Shown: one piece after another, positions 6,621 to 7,895 of the stretch
How the letters are laid out: every line of letters starts with the position of its first letter
How positions within the stretch are numbered: position 1 is the first letter of the stretch
Notes under the pieces: model-generated
Told to the model about the DNA's origin: nothing
Seen by the model: the letters and a program-made list of their open reading frames with translations, nothing else
The model's database searches: none
Made by a program: the position numbers and the translations under genes
Source: CAZEIW01 sp964512305
GTDB taxonomy: Bacteria; Pseudomonadota; Gammaproteobacteria; Burkholderiales; Burkholderiaceae_F
DNA length: 7,895 nt
Direction: 5' to 3'
NCBI GenBank assembly: GCA_964512305.1
Contig: CAZEIW010000181.1
Coordinates: 1 to 7,895 of the forward strand

Positions 6621-7472
6621 TTACCCCTTCCCCAACCCACCCCCCACCTTGCGCCCCGCCCTCAACACGCGCGGCAGAATCATCGCGCTGCAGATCCCCC
6701 GCAAGATGTCGACCTCCGTCGTGCTCGGCACCGCTCGCAGCAGCAGCCTCCGCAGTCTCGACATCAGGTGCCTCGGCTCGGATGGGTCGAGGTAGCCGAT
6801 GGCGACCAGAGCCTGCTCGAGGTGCTCGAACAATGCCTCGGTCTGCGTCACCGTCGCCGCCGGATCGACCTCGCGCGTGTCGCCGGCCGAGCGGTCCCGA
6901 CGCGCCGCGATCGCGACGGCGGCGCCCAGCGCCGCCAGCAGCTCGCGCCGGCACTCGTAGGCCGATACCTGCACGGCCTGCGCCAGGTTGAGCGACCCGT
7001 GGTCCGGATCGGCATCGATGGCCGAGCAGAAATGGCAGCGCTCGACGTCGGCGTTCGGGAGCCCCGTGCGCTCGGTGCCGAACACGAACCCGATCTCGCC
7101 CGCGCCTGCGAGCAGGTGTGCCGCCGCGCGCTGCACGGCACTCCTCAAGTCCAGCACCGGCGGCCCGAACTCGCGCGCGTAGCCGGTCGAGGCGAATGCG
7201 AGGCCGACGCCGTCGAGCGCGCCGGCCAGGTCGTCGAAGGTTTCGGCGGCCGCGAGCACCGGCCCGGCCGCCGCGGCCAGTGCCATCGCCTCACGCGATG
7301 AGCGAAACTGCGGATCGCGCGGCGCAACCACCGCCAGGCGGGCGAACCCCATGGTCCGTATCGCGCGCGCCGCGGCGCCGATGTTGCCGGCATGGCTCGG
7401 CGCCACCAGGACGAAGCGCACACGCGCCGCCAGGGCGACCCAGCCGCTGCCTATAGAATCCGGTCCTTGCAT
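6621..7472 (-). CDS. trmJ: tRNA (cytidine/uridine-32-2'-O)-methyltransferase
   Basis: TrmJ is a SPOUT-family enzyme that uses S-adenosylmethionine to 2'-O-methylate position 32 of the tRNA anticodon loop. It has 283 residues, somewhat longer than E. coli. Family blocks are VRFVLVAPSHAGNIGAAARA (from residue 18, with Asn30 in the conserved NIG), FVFGTERTGL at 129-138 (knot and cofactor region), and SLNLAQAVQVSAYE from 160. The C-terminal helical part has LRRLLLRA and EVDILRGI, as in E. coli TrmJ. The start is uncertain. The ATG at 7470-7472 gives 17 residues before the conserved VRF, while a GTG at 7419-7421 would start right at it. The ATG choice places the suhB -10 box inside codons 5-7. The final codons encode VGGGLGKG within a G-rich tract. 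It converges on lpxH and diverges from suhB. Confidence 0.94.
   Translation of the reverse strand: MQGPDSIGSGWVALAARVRFVLVAPSHAGNIGAAARAIRTMGFARLAVVAPRDPQFRSSREAMALAAAAGPVLAAAETFDDLAGALDGVGLAFASTGYAREFGPPVLDLRSAVQRAAAHLLAGAGEIGFVFGTERTGLPNADVERCHFCSAIDADPDHGSLNLAQAVQVSAYECRRELLAALGAAVAIAARRDRSAGDTREVDPAATVTQTEALFEHLEQALVAIGYLDPSEPRHLMSRLRRLLLRAVPSTTEVDILRGICSAMILPRVLRAGRKVGGGLGKG
6624..6645 (-). other. G-quadruplex-type tract at the 3' end of trmJ
   Basis: On the coding strand of trmJ four G runs of 6, 3, 4 and 4 bases are separated by 1, 2 and 2 bases, ending directly at the TAA stop. This fits the usual four-run, short-loop rule for quadruplex-forming DNA or RNA. The tract encodes VGGGLGKG. 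Whether it folds in the cell is not known. Confidence 0.6.
7452..7459 (+). promoter_or_regulatory. putative -10 box of the suhB promoter, inside trmJ
   Basis: TATAGAAT stands out in very GC-rich surroundings and lies about 57 nt before the suhB ATG, which would give a 5' leader of about 50 nt. The -35 region at the usual spacing (about 7431-7436) is a poor match. The box overlaps codons 5-7 of trmJ if that gene starts at its ATG. It shares TAGAATC with the promoter island upstream of the TPR gene. Confidence 0.45.
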
Positions 7473-7515
7473 CGTCTGTACCCCGCGCCCGCCGCGCACC
7501 GCGCCCAGGCCTCCC

Positions 7516-7895
7516 ATGCACCCCATGCTCAACACCGCCGTCAAGGCGGCCCGCAAGGCCGGCGCGATCATCAACCGCGCCAGCCTCGACCTCGACCTGA
7601 TCCGCGTCGCCAGCAAGGGCCGCAGCGACTTCGTCACCGAGGTCGATCGGGCCGCCGAGCAAGCGGTGATCGCCACGCTGAAGCACGCCTACCCCGACCA
7701 TGCGATCCTGGCCGAGGAATCCGGCGCCGACAACCCCCAGGGAGGGTCCGACTACACCTGGATCATCGACCCGCTGGACGGCACCACGAACTTCATCCAC
7801 GGCATGCCGCAGTATGCGGTCTCGATCGCGCTGCGCCACCGCGAACACATCACGCAGGCGGTCGTGTACGACCCGTCGAGAAACGATCTGTTCAC
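7516..7895 (+). CDS. suhB: inositol-1-monophosphatase family protein SuhB, N-terminal part (cut by right edge)
   Basis: SuhB hydrolyses inositol-1-phosphate in vitro; in E. coli it also joins the Nus antitermination complex on ribosomal RNA operons. The first 126 residues of about 265 are present. MHPMLNTAVKAARKAG matches the E. coli start closely, followed by SDFVTEVDRAAE. The Mg2+-binding residues are in AEESG (Glu67) and DPLDGTTNF (Asp85, Asp88; residues 85-93), and YAVSIALR and VVYDPSRNDLF follow. The second metal motif (WDxAAG) lies outside the window. I chose the ATG at 7516; a second ATG in frame at 7525 is possible but would lose the conserved MHP. A short AGG at 7507-7509 lies before it. 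The gene diverges from trmJ with only 43 nt between the start codons. Confidence 0.94.
   Translation, partial: MHPMLNTAVKAARKAGAIINRASLDLDLIRVASKGRSDFVTEVDRAAEQAVIATLKHAYPDHAILAEESGADNPQGGSDYTWIIDPLDGTTNFIHGMPQYAVSIALRHREHITQAVVYDPSRNDLF

Noticed and set aside
6512..6640. Small proteins reading MAGLVPAIHV or GRDKPGHDG.
   Set aside because: These are translations of the REP-like repeats, a common annotation artefact.

Overview
The window is very GC-rich and densely coding. It looks like chromosomal housekeeping DNA from a betaproteobacterium, most likely Burkholderiales or a close relative. The evidence is the protein sequences (AccA with RFVQDDSAVDISEEI and RHPQRPYTLDYV, SuhB starting MHPML) and the gene order, which I recall from that group. 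There is no prophage, insertion sequence, CRISPR array, plasmid gene or tRNA that I can see. No lineage or species can be fixed by reading alone.

Layout. Positions 1-3595 hold a compact leftward cluster transcribed cysS > alkA-type glycosylase > accA > tilS, with tilS cut by the left edge. The genes overlap or nearly touch: alkA starts 16 nt inside cysS, and tilS starts 35 nt inside accA, which suggests one operon with coupled translation. Positions 3596-3822 are a divergent spacer with a small AT-rich island carrying promoter-like boxes. Positions 3823-6471 hold a rightward cluster: an exported TPR protein, periplasmic cyclophilin ppiA, cytoplasmic cyclophilin ppiB and lpxH. Positions 6472-6620 lie between the converging lpxH and trmJ genes. 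They contain a pair of inverted REP-like units, each with its own 9-bp hairpin, followed by a G-quadruplex-type tract at the end of trmJ. Positions 6621-7472 are trmJ, leftward. Starting 44 nt away and diverging from it is suhB, cut by the right edge; its probable -10 box lies inside the first codons of trmJ.

How the genes work together. The left cluster mixes tRNA charging (CysS), tRNA-Ile2 anticodon modification (TilS), the committed step of fatty-acid synthesis (AccA) and alkylation repair (AlkA-type). The right cluster combines proline isomerisation in two compartments with a lipid A step (LpxH). TrmJ methylates tRNA position 32, and SuhB is an inositol monophosphatase-family protein with an additional role in transcription antitermination in E. 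coli. The common theme is translation and envelope housekeeping.

I did not find a new biological system. The items most worth a second look are the REP-like pair with compensatory stem changes, the G4-type tract that encodes the end of TrmJ, the long low-complexity insert in front of the TilS PP-loop, and the suhB promoter embedded in trmJ.
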